Assembly (NCBI GenBank): GCA_964565865.1
Contig: CAZMGM010000002.1
Location: 1 to 64,000, forward strand
DNA: 64,000 nucleotides
Origin: CBDAPI01 sp964565865
GTDB taxonomy: Bacteria; Acidobacteriota; UBA6911; RPQK01; CBDAPI01
Reading direction: 5' to 3'
Positions 8,349 through 17,102 of this stretch are shown here, piece by piece (within the stretch, counting starts at the first letter, position 1; each line of letters opens with the position of its first letter). A program made the position numbers and the translations under genes. The notes below the pieces were generated by a model. It saw only the letters and a list, made by a program, of their open reading frames with translations. It was not told where the DNA came from and searched no databases.

Positions 8349-11300
8349 TCATTCTAACACAGGGATTTGTTCGAGGAGCTGCTCTAGTTGCATCAGAATG
8401 TCGACTGGTTGCCGAGCCTCGATGGACCCGGTCAGAACACCCTGGGGTGACAGGCTCACCGCCGGCAGGCTCTGCAACACACGAACCAGAGCATCGAGAT
8501 CTACTGGGGAATCCTCCCTAAGTTGGATATGAAATCGGGCACCTTTTCTCTCGATGGAGGCGACACGAAGACGTTTCGCCTTCAACCGCAGCCTGCCATA
8601 CTCAAATAGGTTCACAACGGCTCTGGGATACTTGCCGAAACGGTCCACGACTTCACCTTTTAGAGCCGCTGCGGTAGCTTCATCTGTGATCCCGGCGATC
8701 CGCTTGTAAAGCCACAATCGAAGCATCGCATCTTCAATGTAGTGATTGGGGATCTGTATATCCAATCCCAGATCGATCGATGTCTGCACGTCCTCTATCC
8801 AGGGCTCTCCACGCAGTTCGGCAACCGTCTGCTTCAACAAGCTGTTGTAGAGATCGAATCCGACTGCATTGATATGTCCGTGCTGCTCGGCTCCAAGGAT
8901 ATTTCCGGTGCCTCGAAGCTCCAGGTCGTGGGCAGCGATACGGAAGCCCGCTCCCAGATCGCTGAACTCTCGTATGGCGGCTAGTCTCTTGCGCGCAACT
9001 GTGGTGAGCACTTCCTGGGATGGGATGAGAAGGTATGCATAGGCTCGCTGGTAGGATCGTCCGACACGGCCCCTCAATTGATAGAGCTGGGACAAACCGA
9101 ACTGGTCCGCCCGATTCACAATCAAAGTGTTGGCCCGAGGAATGTCTAGACCGTTTTCGATAATGGTGGTGCAGACAAGAACATCGTACTCACGATCAAC
9201 GAACCTGAGCATGACTTTCTCAAGCTGTTTCTCCGGTAACTGGCCGTGAGCAACGGCCACGCGTGCCTGGGGGATGATTCGGCTTACCAGGTCGGCCACT
9301 GAATAGATTGTCTCGACCGAGTTGTGTACGAAAAACACCTGACCATTCCGCTTCATTTCCAGGTCGACCGCACTGCGAATGATCTTTTCCGAGAAACGCA
9401 CAACGACTGTCTGAATGGCCAGACGGTCCTTGGGCGGTGTCTCGATGATGGAAAGATCTCGTAAACCAAGAATCGACATGTTTAGCGTTCTCGGAATAGG
9501 TGTCGCCGAAAGGGCAAGCACGTCGACATGGCTTCGCAAATTCTTGATCTTCTCTTTTTGAGTGACGCCAAATCGTTGTTCCTCATCGACGATAAGAAGT
9601 CCCAGCTTTCTGAAGGTGACATCTCTCGAGAGCAGTCGGTGTGTCCCGATAATGACGTCGAGAAGACCCTCGTTGCACTCCATCAGGATCCGCTTCTGCT
9701 CCGGGCGAGAACGAAACCGGCTCAGCATCTCGACACTGACAGGGAATGCAGAGAGTCTACGTCGAAAGGTGTTGTAATGTTGAGAAGCCAGCACGGTAGT
9801 GGGAGCCAGTACAGCCACCTGGAACCCGTCGTTCACGGCTTTGAAAGCTGCCCGCATCGCTACCTCGGTCTTTCCGTACCCGACGTCGCCACAGATCAGA
9901 CGATCCATGGGACGTCGTGATTCCATGTCCTGCTTGACTTCCTGGATAGCTGCCAGCTGATCGGGTGTCTCCTCATACGCAAAGGCTGACTCGAATTCCT
10001 GCATAAGCGAATCGTCCGCTGAAAAGGTGTATCCCTGAGCCAGCTCACGCTTTGCGTAGAGCTTGAGAAGGTCTCCGGCCAGATCGAGGAGTGACTTCTT
10101 GATCCGCCGTTTGGTCCGCTCCCAGGTGGTGCCGCCCATGCGATCCAGCCGGGCCCTTGTTTCCCCGATCGAGCTGTATTTCTGCAACAGGTCGACACGG
10201 TCGGCAGGAACGAACAGACGAGCTTTATTTCTGTAAACCAACTCGACAAACTCCCGATGCTGCCCCGCCACGCTGATCTCTTTCAGACCTTCAAATCGGC
10301 CAATACCGTGTTCAACGTGGACTACCAGGTCTCCCGGTTTCAGGTCTACGAAGTCGGACCGAAAAAAGACAGTTGCATCCCGGCTCCCGCGGCGCTTTGT
10401 TTGTCTCGTGGGCAACTCTGTAAAGATGTCCGATGCAACGAACACGTTGAGGCGTAATTCCCTGCTCGAAAAACCTGCAGACAGGCCCCCCTGACAGACA
10501 CTCCTGCTCTGCTCTAGTGCTCCGGAAAAATCCTCTGCACTGTGTAAGATGATGTCATACTGGCCGAAGATATCTATGAGCTGTCGGACCATCTCAGACG
10601 TTTTAGCGACAAAGATATAGCGGGATTCCCGACTGGCACTAGATTCCATGTCTTTGATCAGTTCCTTGAAACGGGCATGGAATTTTTGTGACGGAAGAAA
10701 ATCGAAGTGCACGTTCTCGGGTGAGTCTTCTTTAAAGTCGTAGGCTCGAACCACGGCAGCACCCCGGCTCTCCGCATCCCTCAGTACCTGGCGCAGGTCC
10801 AGGAACAGCCGCCGGGGCGGAAGGACCAGGTCACCGGCTTTCCACCGCTGTCTGTAGCTTTCCCTGAGGGACTTCGAAGTCTTGTCCGCCTGATCAAAAA
10901 GTGAATTCGGGTCAGCGATGACGATGGAAAGATCGGAACAGCTTGCTCCTGCCAGAAAGTCAACCAGACTGGACCGGTTGTTCCAGACGAGGGGCAGAAG
11001 GTATTCATAGCCGTTGAAGACCCCATCGCTTTCAGTGCACTGAAGTTTCTCCTCCAGATCCTCCGCAAAACGGACTTCGTTCCAGAAATCAGGCGCTTTG
11101 CGGTGCCAGAGATTCAGGTCTTCCTCAAACACAAGATGTTCTTGCATGGGCCAGATGTCACACTCGGTAAGGAGCTCAATAGAGCGCTGGGAACCAGGAT
11201 CGAAAAGACGGATAGAATCAATTTCGTCTCCGGAAAACTCCACTCGTACGGGTTGAGGTTGAAGCGGCGAAAAAATGTCCAGGATGCCGCCACGTCTGGC

Positions 11301-11807
11301 ATATTCCCCTTCTTGGCTCACGGGTTCTTCTCGTACGTAGCCGGCTTGCTTCAAGTAGGCGATCATCGCCTCCAGAGGACAGGTCGTCCCGACCTCCAGA
11401 CGTCTCCCGAACTGCCTGAACCGTGCCGGGCTCGGAAGCCTCGAGATAAGCGAATGAAGGGTTGTTACAACAAAGCCTTCCTGCAGGTCGAGGATGTGGG
11501 CTAGGGCCGCTGTCCGAGCCTGGCTGATCGCAGGGTGAGGGGACAATCCCCGGTAGGGATCGGCCTCGAAGCCTGGAACTGTGACTATCGGATAACGGCC
11601 GTTCGTGAAGAAGTGCAGATCCCCAGCAGTGATTTCGGCCTCCCGGTTGCTGCCACAGATCCAGAGCGAGATGGACCTATCCGATAATCCAAGGGCTGAG
11701 AGCACGAGGCATGCGGTCGGACCTTCCACGCCGTCGACGAGACGCCGGTCCGCTATCTTACTCTGAAGGAGTTCTAACAAGGGATGCAGATTTGTGGATT
11801 TTATCAA
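8349..11807 (-). CDS. mfd: transcription-repair coupling factor Mfd
   Basis: Mfd removes RNA polymerase stalled at DNA lesions and recruits UvrA. From the N-terminus it has a UvrB-like damage-recognition module, an RNA-polymerase-interacting CarD-like domain (about residue 487 onward, with FKPGDLVVHVEHGIGRF-type sequence), then a RecG-like translocase with Walker A GDVGYGKTEVA (about 640), DEEQ box (about 740) and SATPIPRTL, and a C-terminal autoinhibitory domain. The frame stays open to 11900, but I choose the TTG at 11807 (MIKSTNLHPLL). This gives 1152 residues, close to the E. coli length of 1148 (from memory), and avoids coding across the conserved part of rfaE2. It still overlaps the end of rfaE2 by 50 bp, suggesting translational coupling. 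Confidence 0.96.
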   Translation of the reverse strand: MIKSTNLHPLLELLQSKIADRRLVDGVEGPTACLVLSALGLSDRSISLWICGSNREAEITAGDLHFFTNGRYPIVTVPGFEADPYRGLSPHPAISQARTAALAHILDLQEGFVVTTLHSLISRLPSPARFRQFGRRLEVGTTCPLEAMIAYLKQAGYVREEPVSQEGEYARRGGILDIFSPLQPQPVRVEFSGDEIDSIRLFDPGSQRSIELLTECDIWPMQEHLVFEEDLNLWHRKAPDFWNEVRFAEDLEEKLQCTESDGVFNGYEYLLPLVWNNRSSLVDFLAGASCSDLSIVIADPNSLFDQADKTSKSLRESYRQRWKAGDLVLPPRRLFLDLRQVLRDAESRGAAVVRAYDFKEDSPENVHFDFLPSQKFHARFKELIKDMESSASRESRYIFVAKTSEMVRQLIDIFGQYDIILHSAEDFSGALEQSRSVCQGGLSAGFSSRELRLNVFVASDIFTELPTRQTKRRGSRDATVFFRSDFVDLKPGDLVVHVEHGIGRFEGLKEISVAGQHREFVELVYRNKARLFVPADRVDLLQKYSSIGETRARLDRMGGTTWERTKRRIKKSLLDLAGDLLKLYAKRELAQGYTFSADDSLMQEFESAFAYEETPDQLAAIQEVKQDMESRRPMDRLICGDVGYGKTEVAMRAAFKAVNDGFQVAVLAPTTVLASQHYNTFRRRLSAFPVSVEMLSRFRSRPEQKRILMECNEGLLDVIIGTHRLLSRDVTFRKLGLLIVDEEQRFGVTQKEKIKNLRSHVDVLALSATPIPRTLNMSILGLRDLSIIETPPKDRLAIQTVVVRFSEKIIRSAVDLEMKRNGQVFFVHNSVETIYSVADLVSRIIPQARVAVAHGQLPEKQLEKVMLRFVDREYDVLVCTTIIENGLDIPRANTLIVNRADQFGLSQLYQLRGRVGRSYQRAYAYLLIPSQEVLTTVARKRLAAIREFSDLGAGFRIAAHDLELRGTGNILGAEQHGHINAVGFDLYNSLLKQTVAELRGEPWIEDVQTSIDLGLDIQIPNHYIEDAMLRLWLYKRIAGITDEATAAALKGEVVDRFGKYPRAVVNLFEYGRLRLKAKRLRVASIERKGARFHIQLREDSPVDLDALVRVLQSLPAVSLSPQGVLTGSIEARQPVDILMQLEQLLEQIPVLE

Positions 11808-12273
11808 TGAGCATGGTACTGGAATAGCCTTCTTCGAAGGGAATGGAAATGACCCGGCCCCCGGCCTTTTCAACTTCGGGTCTGCCCACGATCCGGTCAA
11901 GCGGCCAATCGCCTCCCTTTACCAAAACGTCGGGAAGCAGGCTCCGGATAAGACGGGCGGGCGTCTCTTCTTCAAACACGGTCACGAGATCGACGCATTG
12001 CAATGAGGCTACGATTTCGCAACGCTCCTGCACGGGAAAGATCGGCCGACCGGTGCCTTTCAAAAGCTTGACCGACGCGTCACTGTTCAGAGCCACCAGC
12101 AAGAGATCACCCTGACTGCGGGCGCGGAGCAGGTAGCGAATATGGCCTGGATGAATCAGATCAAAGCATCCATTAGTCATCACCGTTTTCTTCCGGAGGC
12201 CTTTTAGCTCAGCCAATATAGGGCCAATTCTTGAAACCGGCTGGATTTTGTCCAATGGCAACCGCGGCATCAT
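11758..12273 (-). CDS. rfaE2: D-glycero-beta-D-manno-heptose 1-phosphate adenylyltransferase
   Basis: The 171-residue nucleotidyltransferase corresponds to the C-terminal half of E. coli HldE. It activates heptose-1-phosphate with ATP to ADP-heptose for LPS core synthesis. The signature TNGCFDLIHPGHIRYLL contains the HxGH motif of the cytidylyltransferase family, and the end (EEGYSSTMLIDKI) matches the usual GYSTT region. The kinase half (RfaE1/HldA) is not in the window. The gene sits between the YbbR gene (12 bp upstream) and mfd (overlapping), all in one orientation. Its presence suggests an LPS-bearing, diderm cell. Confidence 0.92.
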   Translation of the reverse strand: MMPRLPLDKIQPVSRIGPILAELKGLRKKTVMTNGCFDLIHPGHIRYLLRARSQGDLLLVALNSDASVKLLKGTGRPIFPVQERCEIVASLQCVDLVTVFEEETPARLIRSLLPDVLVKGGDWPLDRIVGRPEVEKAGGRVISIPFEEGYSSTMLIDKIHKSASLVRTPSE

Positions 12274-12284
12274 TTAGTGAATCC

Positions 12285-13223
12285 CTAACTGCTTCGTCGA
12301 ATTCTGACTTTCTGAGGCCGCACCTCGATGAGCCGAAAAACTTCCAAGTATTCATCTGGAATTCCTACCTGCGGCACCAGTTCCTTGACCGTCGGGTCAG
12401 CCGATACACCTGTGATATCGACCGTCACCTTAAACAGTGCAGGATCCAGCTTTTCGGTGTAGGAAACGGGAACGGTCCCTTTCAAAGTCACTCGCCTGTT
12501 GTGGAGTCGTGATGGATGCTCTTCCGGCAGTACTGTGACCGGCACTCCGCGCACCAAGACATCCCTGCGTTCCTCTTCAATGACGACTATCACCGTAACT
12601 CGATCGGTAGCTCCAAAGCGCAGTTGCGGGTCTGCCAAGTCCAGTGCGACCTGAACCGTCACCGTAGCGGTCAGGTTGCCGATTGAAATCGGTTCGGTGA
12701 CCGCTTCCGTGACCTGCTCGATCCGGGACTGAGGTCCAGACAATGGAACCTTGGAGGGAACAGTCCTGACCTCTGACACCTGGTACCCATCCGCCGGAGT
12801 TCCTTCGATGATGGCCTTCACCGCTACTTCCTTGATGCGAGTTTCCTCGAGCATAAGGCGTAACCGAGAGGGCGTAATACTGATGATCTCGGTGCCTCTC
12901 CTTGCCCGGATATTAGCTTCGTTGAGATGGATGATCGCGGCGCCCGAGGTTGTATCCCGCATGTCGATCATGGCGCTGAGCCGGTCATTCTCAACAAGAC
13001 TGGGCCGATTAGTCTTCAGGAGCACTTCGACTTCCCTCGGGTAGTCATTAGAGATTTCAAGGTCCGCAGGCATATCCAGGAATTCGACGCGGGCCACAAC
13101 TGTCATTTGTATGGTTTCCTGACTGGCCACCTGGATCCAGAGGAGCAACGCGAGAAAAACAGCGAGGATCTTGAGACTCAAGTTGTTGAGCGAGGGTGTC
13201 AATAGGCGGGACAATTTTGTCAT
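12285..13223 (-). CDS. cdaR: YbbR-domain protein, regulator of the adjacent diadenylate cyclase
   Basis: The 312-residue protein has one N-terminal membrane anchor (LSLKILAVFLALLLWIQVA, about residues 15-35) followed by about three YbbR beta-domains outside the membrane. In Firmicutes the YbbR protein CdaR is encoded next to CdaA, binds it and modulates c-di-AMP synthesis. Here the cyclase gene lies 25 bp upstream in the same operon. YbbR repeats diverge strongly, so the domain count is approximate. Function is inferred from context and family. Confidence 0.88.
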   Translation of the reverse strand: MTKLSRLLTPSLNNLSLKILAVFLALLLWIQVASQETIQMTVVARVEFLDMPADLEISNDYPREVEVLLKTNRPSLVENDRLSAMIDMRDTTSGAAIIHLNEANIRARRGTEIISITPSRLRLMLEETRIKEVAVKAIIEGTPADGYQVSEVRTVPSKVPLSGPQSRIEQVTEAVTEPISIGNLTATVTVQVALDLADPQLRFGATDRVTVIVVIEEERRDVLVRGVPVTVLPEEHPSRLHNRRVTLKGTVPVSYTEKLDPALFKVTVDITGVSADPTVKELVPQVGIPDEYLEVFRLIEVRPQKVRIRRSS

Positions 13224-13248
13224 CGTTAGTCAGGGTAGCTCTTATTTT

Positions 13249-14016
13249 TCAGGACTCTACTTCCATTTCGGATTTCAGAAACTTGAGCAATCGGGAGCCA
13301 TCGAGATCTAACTTGATTTCGCCTCCGCGAGTCGCCGAAATCTGTCCCGTTTCTTCCGAAACTACGACACACACGGAGTCTGTTTCCTCGGTGATTCCGA
13401 TGGCTGCCCGATGCCGCGTGCCCAGTTCTCTGCTCAGATAGGGATCGGTGGTCAAAGGAAGTAAGCACCCTGCTGCCAGAATCCGATCATCGCTGAGGAT
13501 CATGGCACCGTCGTGGAGCGAACTTTTGGGATTGAAGACCGTCAACAGCAGATCGTAGTTCAGCCTGGCATCAAGCCGAGTACCGGATTCGATGTAGTTC
13601 TTCAGCCCTATGTATCTTTGGAACACGATCAGGGCTCCAATCCTCTCGCCGCTTAAGGTTGTGCAGGCCATCACAACATCATCAAGCCCGGATTCTCGAT
13701 TTCGACCTCGCGGATCGGACAGGATGCTCCCCTTTCCGATTTCTGCCAGTGCGCGGCGGATCTCCGACTGGAATACAACAACGAGAGAAAAGATGAAATA
13801 CGGGAAAGAGGTTTCCAGAAACACTTGGGCGGCACGAAGATCTAACAGACGGGTGGCGTAATAGAACACCACCAGAGCCAAAACGCCGAAAGTCATCTGC
13901 CAGGCCCGCGTTCCTCTAATCAGCCGCAGGGCCTGATAGATGATAAAGGCGATTACCGTAACATCGATCAGATCCTTATATCGAAGGCTGACAAGGCTTG
14001 AGATGAGATTCTCCAC
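13249..14016 (-). CDS. cdaA: diadenylate cyclase CdaA (DacA type)
   Basis: It makes cyclic di-AMP from two ATP. The 255-residue protein has three N-terminal transmembrane helices within the first 85 residues, then a DAC domain. The catalytic motifs are DGA (in SSLHDGAMIL) and RHR (in ELGTRHRAAIG). The length is close to that of Bacillus CdaA. The start ATG overlaps the stop of folP by one base, so translation is probably coupled. With cdaR directly downstream this is the classical cdaA-cdaR pair. The usual third member glmM is replaced here by rfaE2 and mfd. Confidence 0.96.
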   Translation of the reverse strand: MENLISSLVSLRYKDLIDVTVIAFIIYQALRLIRGTRAWQMTFGVLALVVFYYATRLLDLRAAQVFLETSFPYFIFSLVVVFQSEIRRALAEIGKGSILSDPRGRNRESGLDDVVMACTTLSGERIGALIVFQRYIGLKNYIESGTRLDARLNYDLLLTVFNPKSSLHDGAMILSDDRILAAGCLLPLTTDPYLSRELGTRHRAAIGITEETDSVCVVVSEETGQISATRGGEIKLDLDGSRLLKFLKSEMEVES

Positions 14017-14879
14017 TAGTTCGTCTCATTCAGAATGGCATCCACAACATCCACGACTTGGCGCATTTCCCTGACATCGTGAACGCGCACGATGTGCGCG
14101 CCCCCTATAACAGATGCCGCAACCGAGGCAGCTGTTCCAAAGACCCTGTCGAAAACTCCGGCGCCAAGGACATTGCCAATGAAACTCTTACGGGAAGATC
14201 CTGTGAGCAGCGGGAGGCCCAGCTCGTGCAGGAGCGAAAGTTGATTCAGGATTTTGAGATTGTCTTGCACTGTCTTTCCAAAGCCGATACCAGGGTCGAT
14301 CACGATTCTATCACTCGCTACCCCCGCTGCCCTGGCCAGACCGATCGCTTGTGCAAGGCCCTTCCGAATCTCCCCCATTATCTCGATGCTGGCTGGGAGC
14401 TGCTGCATAGTTCTCGGTGTACCGCGCATATGCATGAGGATGAGGCCCACGCGGGTCCGGCTCACTACGTGGCGCATTTCCGGGTCAAGACGTAGGGCAC
14501 TGATGTCGTTGACAATGTCGGCCCCTGCTTCGATAGCGGCAAGGGCTACCGAAGCTTTACAGGTGTCTACGGAGATCGGAATATCGGTGCTCCCGCGGAT
14601 CTTCTCGACAACCGGAAGAACTCGATTCAGTTCCGTTTCCGCCGATACCGTTTGGGCCCCCGGTCTCGAGGATTCTCCACCCACATCCAGCAGATCCGCC
14701 CCGTCCTCGACCAACTTCAAAGCCTGCTCGGCAGCCTTTTCATGTTCATGGAACAGACCACCGTCCGAAAACGAATCTGGTGTCACATTTACGATTCCCA
14801 TAACCTGGGTCCGGGCGCCAAGTCGGAGCTTCCTGTCTCGAGTCCGAAACCGAAAGGCAGGCCTGGGAAATGAATTCAC
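14016..14879 (-). CDS. folP: dihydropteroate synthase
   Basis: FolP condenses 6-hydroxymethyl-dihydropterin diphosphate with p-aminobenzoate in folate synthesis and is the sulfonamide target. The 287-residue protein shows the pterin-binding signatures GIVNVTPDSFSDGG near residues 28-41 and GGESSRPGA near 62-70, plus the late DPGIGFGKT and LTGSSRKSFIG motifs. The gene order folP-cdaA-cdaR is common in many bacteria. It heads this sub-cluster, and about 220 bp including a dispersed palindromic repeat separates it from ftsH. Confidence 0.96.
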   Translation of the reverse strand: MNSFPRPAFRFRTRDRKLRLGARTQVMGIVNVTPDSFSDGGLFHEHEKAAEQALKLVEDGADLLDVGGESSRPGAQTVSAETELNRVLPVVEKIRGSTDIPISVDTCKASVALAAIEAGADIVNDISALRLDPEMRHVVSRTRVGLILMHMRGTPRTMQQLPASIEIMGEIRKGLAQAIGLARAAGVASDRIVIDPGIGFGKTVQDNLKILNQLSLLHELGLPLLTGSSRKSFIGNVLGAGVFDRVFGTAASVAASVIGGAHIVRVHDVREMRQVVDVVDAILNETN

Positions 14880-14949
14880 AAGTATTGCACTCTATTCTGT
14901 AGAGGAGCGGGACTCAGATTGTTGCTGCTAGTCCTGGAGCGACCAGGCA

Positions 14950-14990
14950 GGACTGCTAGCAGTCCGTGGTGAAAATCGCGCGCGGTCGAT
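14950..14990. repeat. dispersed palindromic repeat, CTAGCAG family, copy 1
   Basis: The interval between ftsH and folP contains the perfect 16-bp palindrome GGACTGCTAGCAGTCC (14950-14965). It runs into CTAGCAGTCCGTGGTG and then a TCGCGCGCGGTCG segment. The first 40 bases closely match the copy at 53238-53297, and shorter copies occur at 27916-27952 and 54494-54519. All lie at or between gene ends. This resembles a REP/MITE-like family. Confidence 0.65.
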
Positions 14991-15103
14991 CGCCTGGTGA
15001 CTGCGTTCGCTGGCAAGGCACGAGGAGGAGGTTGATGCTTGATCATCTGCGACGACGAGAAACACAGCCATCCGGTTTAGGGGATTTCAACGAAGGGCTT
15101 CTA

Positions 15104-17057
15104 CTAGGCAGTAGCCGGTCTTTCGTTCGGCTCAACCAGAGACCCTATGGGCTTTTCCTCCTCTTCGACTTCCTTCTGGTCCGAATCAAGGGAGGGTCGA
15201 GGAGGTTCCGACTCTTCCTTAATCTGACGGATGGACTCACCCTTGATAATTGCCTCGATCTCCGCTGAGTCGAGGGTCTCGTACTCAAGCAGATTCTCTG
15301 CCAGTCGAATGAGAGCTTCGCGGTTAGCTTTCAGAATATCGCGGGCCTTCTGGTCACACCGAGAGATAATACCTTTGAGCTCTTCATCAATTCGTATCGC
15401 TGTACGTTCACTGTAGTGCTGTTGCCTGGAAATCTCGCGACCCAGAAAAATCTGCTCTTCATTCTTGCCGAAGGTCAATGGCCCCAGTTCGCTCATGCCC
15501 CATTCGCAGACCATCTTGCGTGCAAGGCTCGTCCCTCGTTCCATGTCGTTGGAGGCCCCGGTGGTCATACTCCCCAGGAAGATCTCTTCCGCTGCCCGGC
15601 CTGCCAGGAGGATAGTGATCGTGCCTAGCATGTACTCCTTCGTGTGGTTGTACTTGTCTTCGGTAGGCAGCTGCATCGTGACCCCAAGAGCCATGCCACG
15701 CGGGATAATCGTAACCTTATGCAGGGGGTCAGCATCAGGGAGAAAGTACGCTGCCAGCGCGTGGCCGGCTTCATGGTAAGCCGTGTTCCGTTTTTCCTTC
15801 TCGTTCATCACCATGGACCGTCGTTCTTTTCCCATTAGAACTTTGTCCTTGGCCTCCTCAAAATCAGTCATAGTGACGGCATGCCGGTCAAAACGAGCTG
15901 CATTGAGAGCCGCTTCGTTCACCAAATTCGCCAACTGAGCTCCAGAAAAACCAGGCGTCCCCCGGGCAAGAACAGAAATGTCAACGTTATCTCCAAGCGG
16001 GATGCGTCGCGTATGAACCTTGAGAATTCCTTCTCTGCCCTTAATGTCGGGCAGCGAGACTACAACTTGCCTGTCAAAGCGTCCCGGCCTCAGCAGTGCC
16101 GGGTCCAAAACATCCGGGCGGTTAGTTGCAGCAATAAGGATGACTCCTTCATTGGATTCGAACCCGTCCATCTCCACCAGCAACTGATTCAGGGTCTGCT
16201 CTCGCTCATCGTGGCCACCCCCCAGACCGGCTCCTCGATGACGGCCAACCGCGTCGATTTCATCGATAAAAATGATGCAGGGTGCGTTCTTCTTTCCCTG
16301 TTCAAAAAGGTCGCGGACGCGGCTGGCGCCGACTCCCACAAACATTTCGACAAAGTCCGATCCACTGATGGTGAAAAAGGGAACATTGGCCTCACCGGCA
16401 ATCGCCCGCGCCAGAAGAGTCTTGCCGGTCCCAGGAGCTCCCATCAAGAGCACTCCCTTGGGAATGCGCCCTCCCAGTTTCTGGAACTTCTGAGGTTCGC
16501 GCAGAAACTCAACAATCTCCTGCAATTCCTCCTTGGCTTCTTCAACTCCTGCTACATCTTGAAACGTGACTTTTTTCTGTTGATTGGTTGAAAGCTTGGC
16601 ACGGCTCTTGCCAAAGGACAGAGCCCGGTTGCCGCCAGCCTGCATCTGGCGCATGATGAAAATCCAGAACCCGATGAAGAGAAGAATGGGGAGNNNNNNN
16701 NNNGGGGAGACCCGAACTCAGCAGAACATAAAACCAGTTGTTCTGCTCGTCGTTCTTGATTTCAACGGTTATCCCGTTGTCGCTCAAATGGGTGGCGATG
16801 GTCTCCATGCCGTCTTTGGGAATGACGGCCTTGAAATCACGTAAAAATTCCCCATCGTCGGGCACATATTTCCCGGTCACTTGACCCGACTGGGTAATGG
16901 TGGCCTCCTTGATGATTCCCTGGTCCATGAGCTTGGTGAACTCGGTGTAGCTCTTTTCGTCAGGACTTCCGTTCTGAACTGAGTCCAGGAAATTCCAGAG
17001 AAGGATCACCGCAACAAAAACGGCCACCATCAGAAAGATGTTCTTGGCGGTAGTCAA
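15104..17057 (-). CDS. ftsH: ATP-dependent zinc metalloprotease FtsH (interrupted by an assembly gap)
   Basis: FtsH is the membrane AAA+ protease that degrades membrane and short-lived cytosolic proteins. The N-terminal part has a transmembrane helix (IFLMVAVFVAVILLW) and a periplasmic domain. After the gap come the second helix (ILLFIGFWIFIMRQMQ), the AAA domain (Walker A GAPGTGKTLL, SRH region) and the zinc site HEAGH. A 10-N run (16694-16703) shifts the frame. The bases GGGGAG occur on both sides, and collapsing N-run plus one copy restores a perfect family sequence through the second membrane helix, about 645 residues in all (E. coli FtsH is 644, from memory). The gene is therefore intact in the organism. 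It lies 45 bp downstream of tilS, a common neighbour. Confidence 0.95.
16688..16709. other. scaffold gap (10 N) with duplicated 6-bp flanks
   Basis: Ten N (16694-16703) are flanked by GGGGAG on the left (16688-16693) and again on the right (16704-16709). This is the signature of two contigs that actually overlap by six bases and were joined with an arbitrary N spacer. See the ftsH entry for the protein-level confirmation. Confidence 0.9.
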
Positions 17058-17102
17058 TTCAGCCTCCGAGTGGAGCGTGCTCTATTCAAGTCAGTCACCG
17101 AT

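Noticed and set aside
11808..11900. 31 extra N-terminal residues of Mfd from a start at 11900
   Set aside because: They are coded across the conserved part of rfaE2 and have no Mfd-family match; the start at 11807 fits the normal length.
15104..17057. ftsH as a frameshifted pseudogene
   Set aside because: The shift is at a 10-N scaffold join with duplicated GGGGAG flanks; merging the flanks restores a normal protein.
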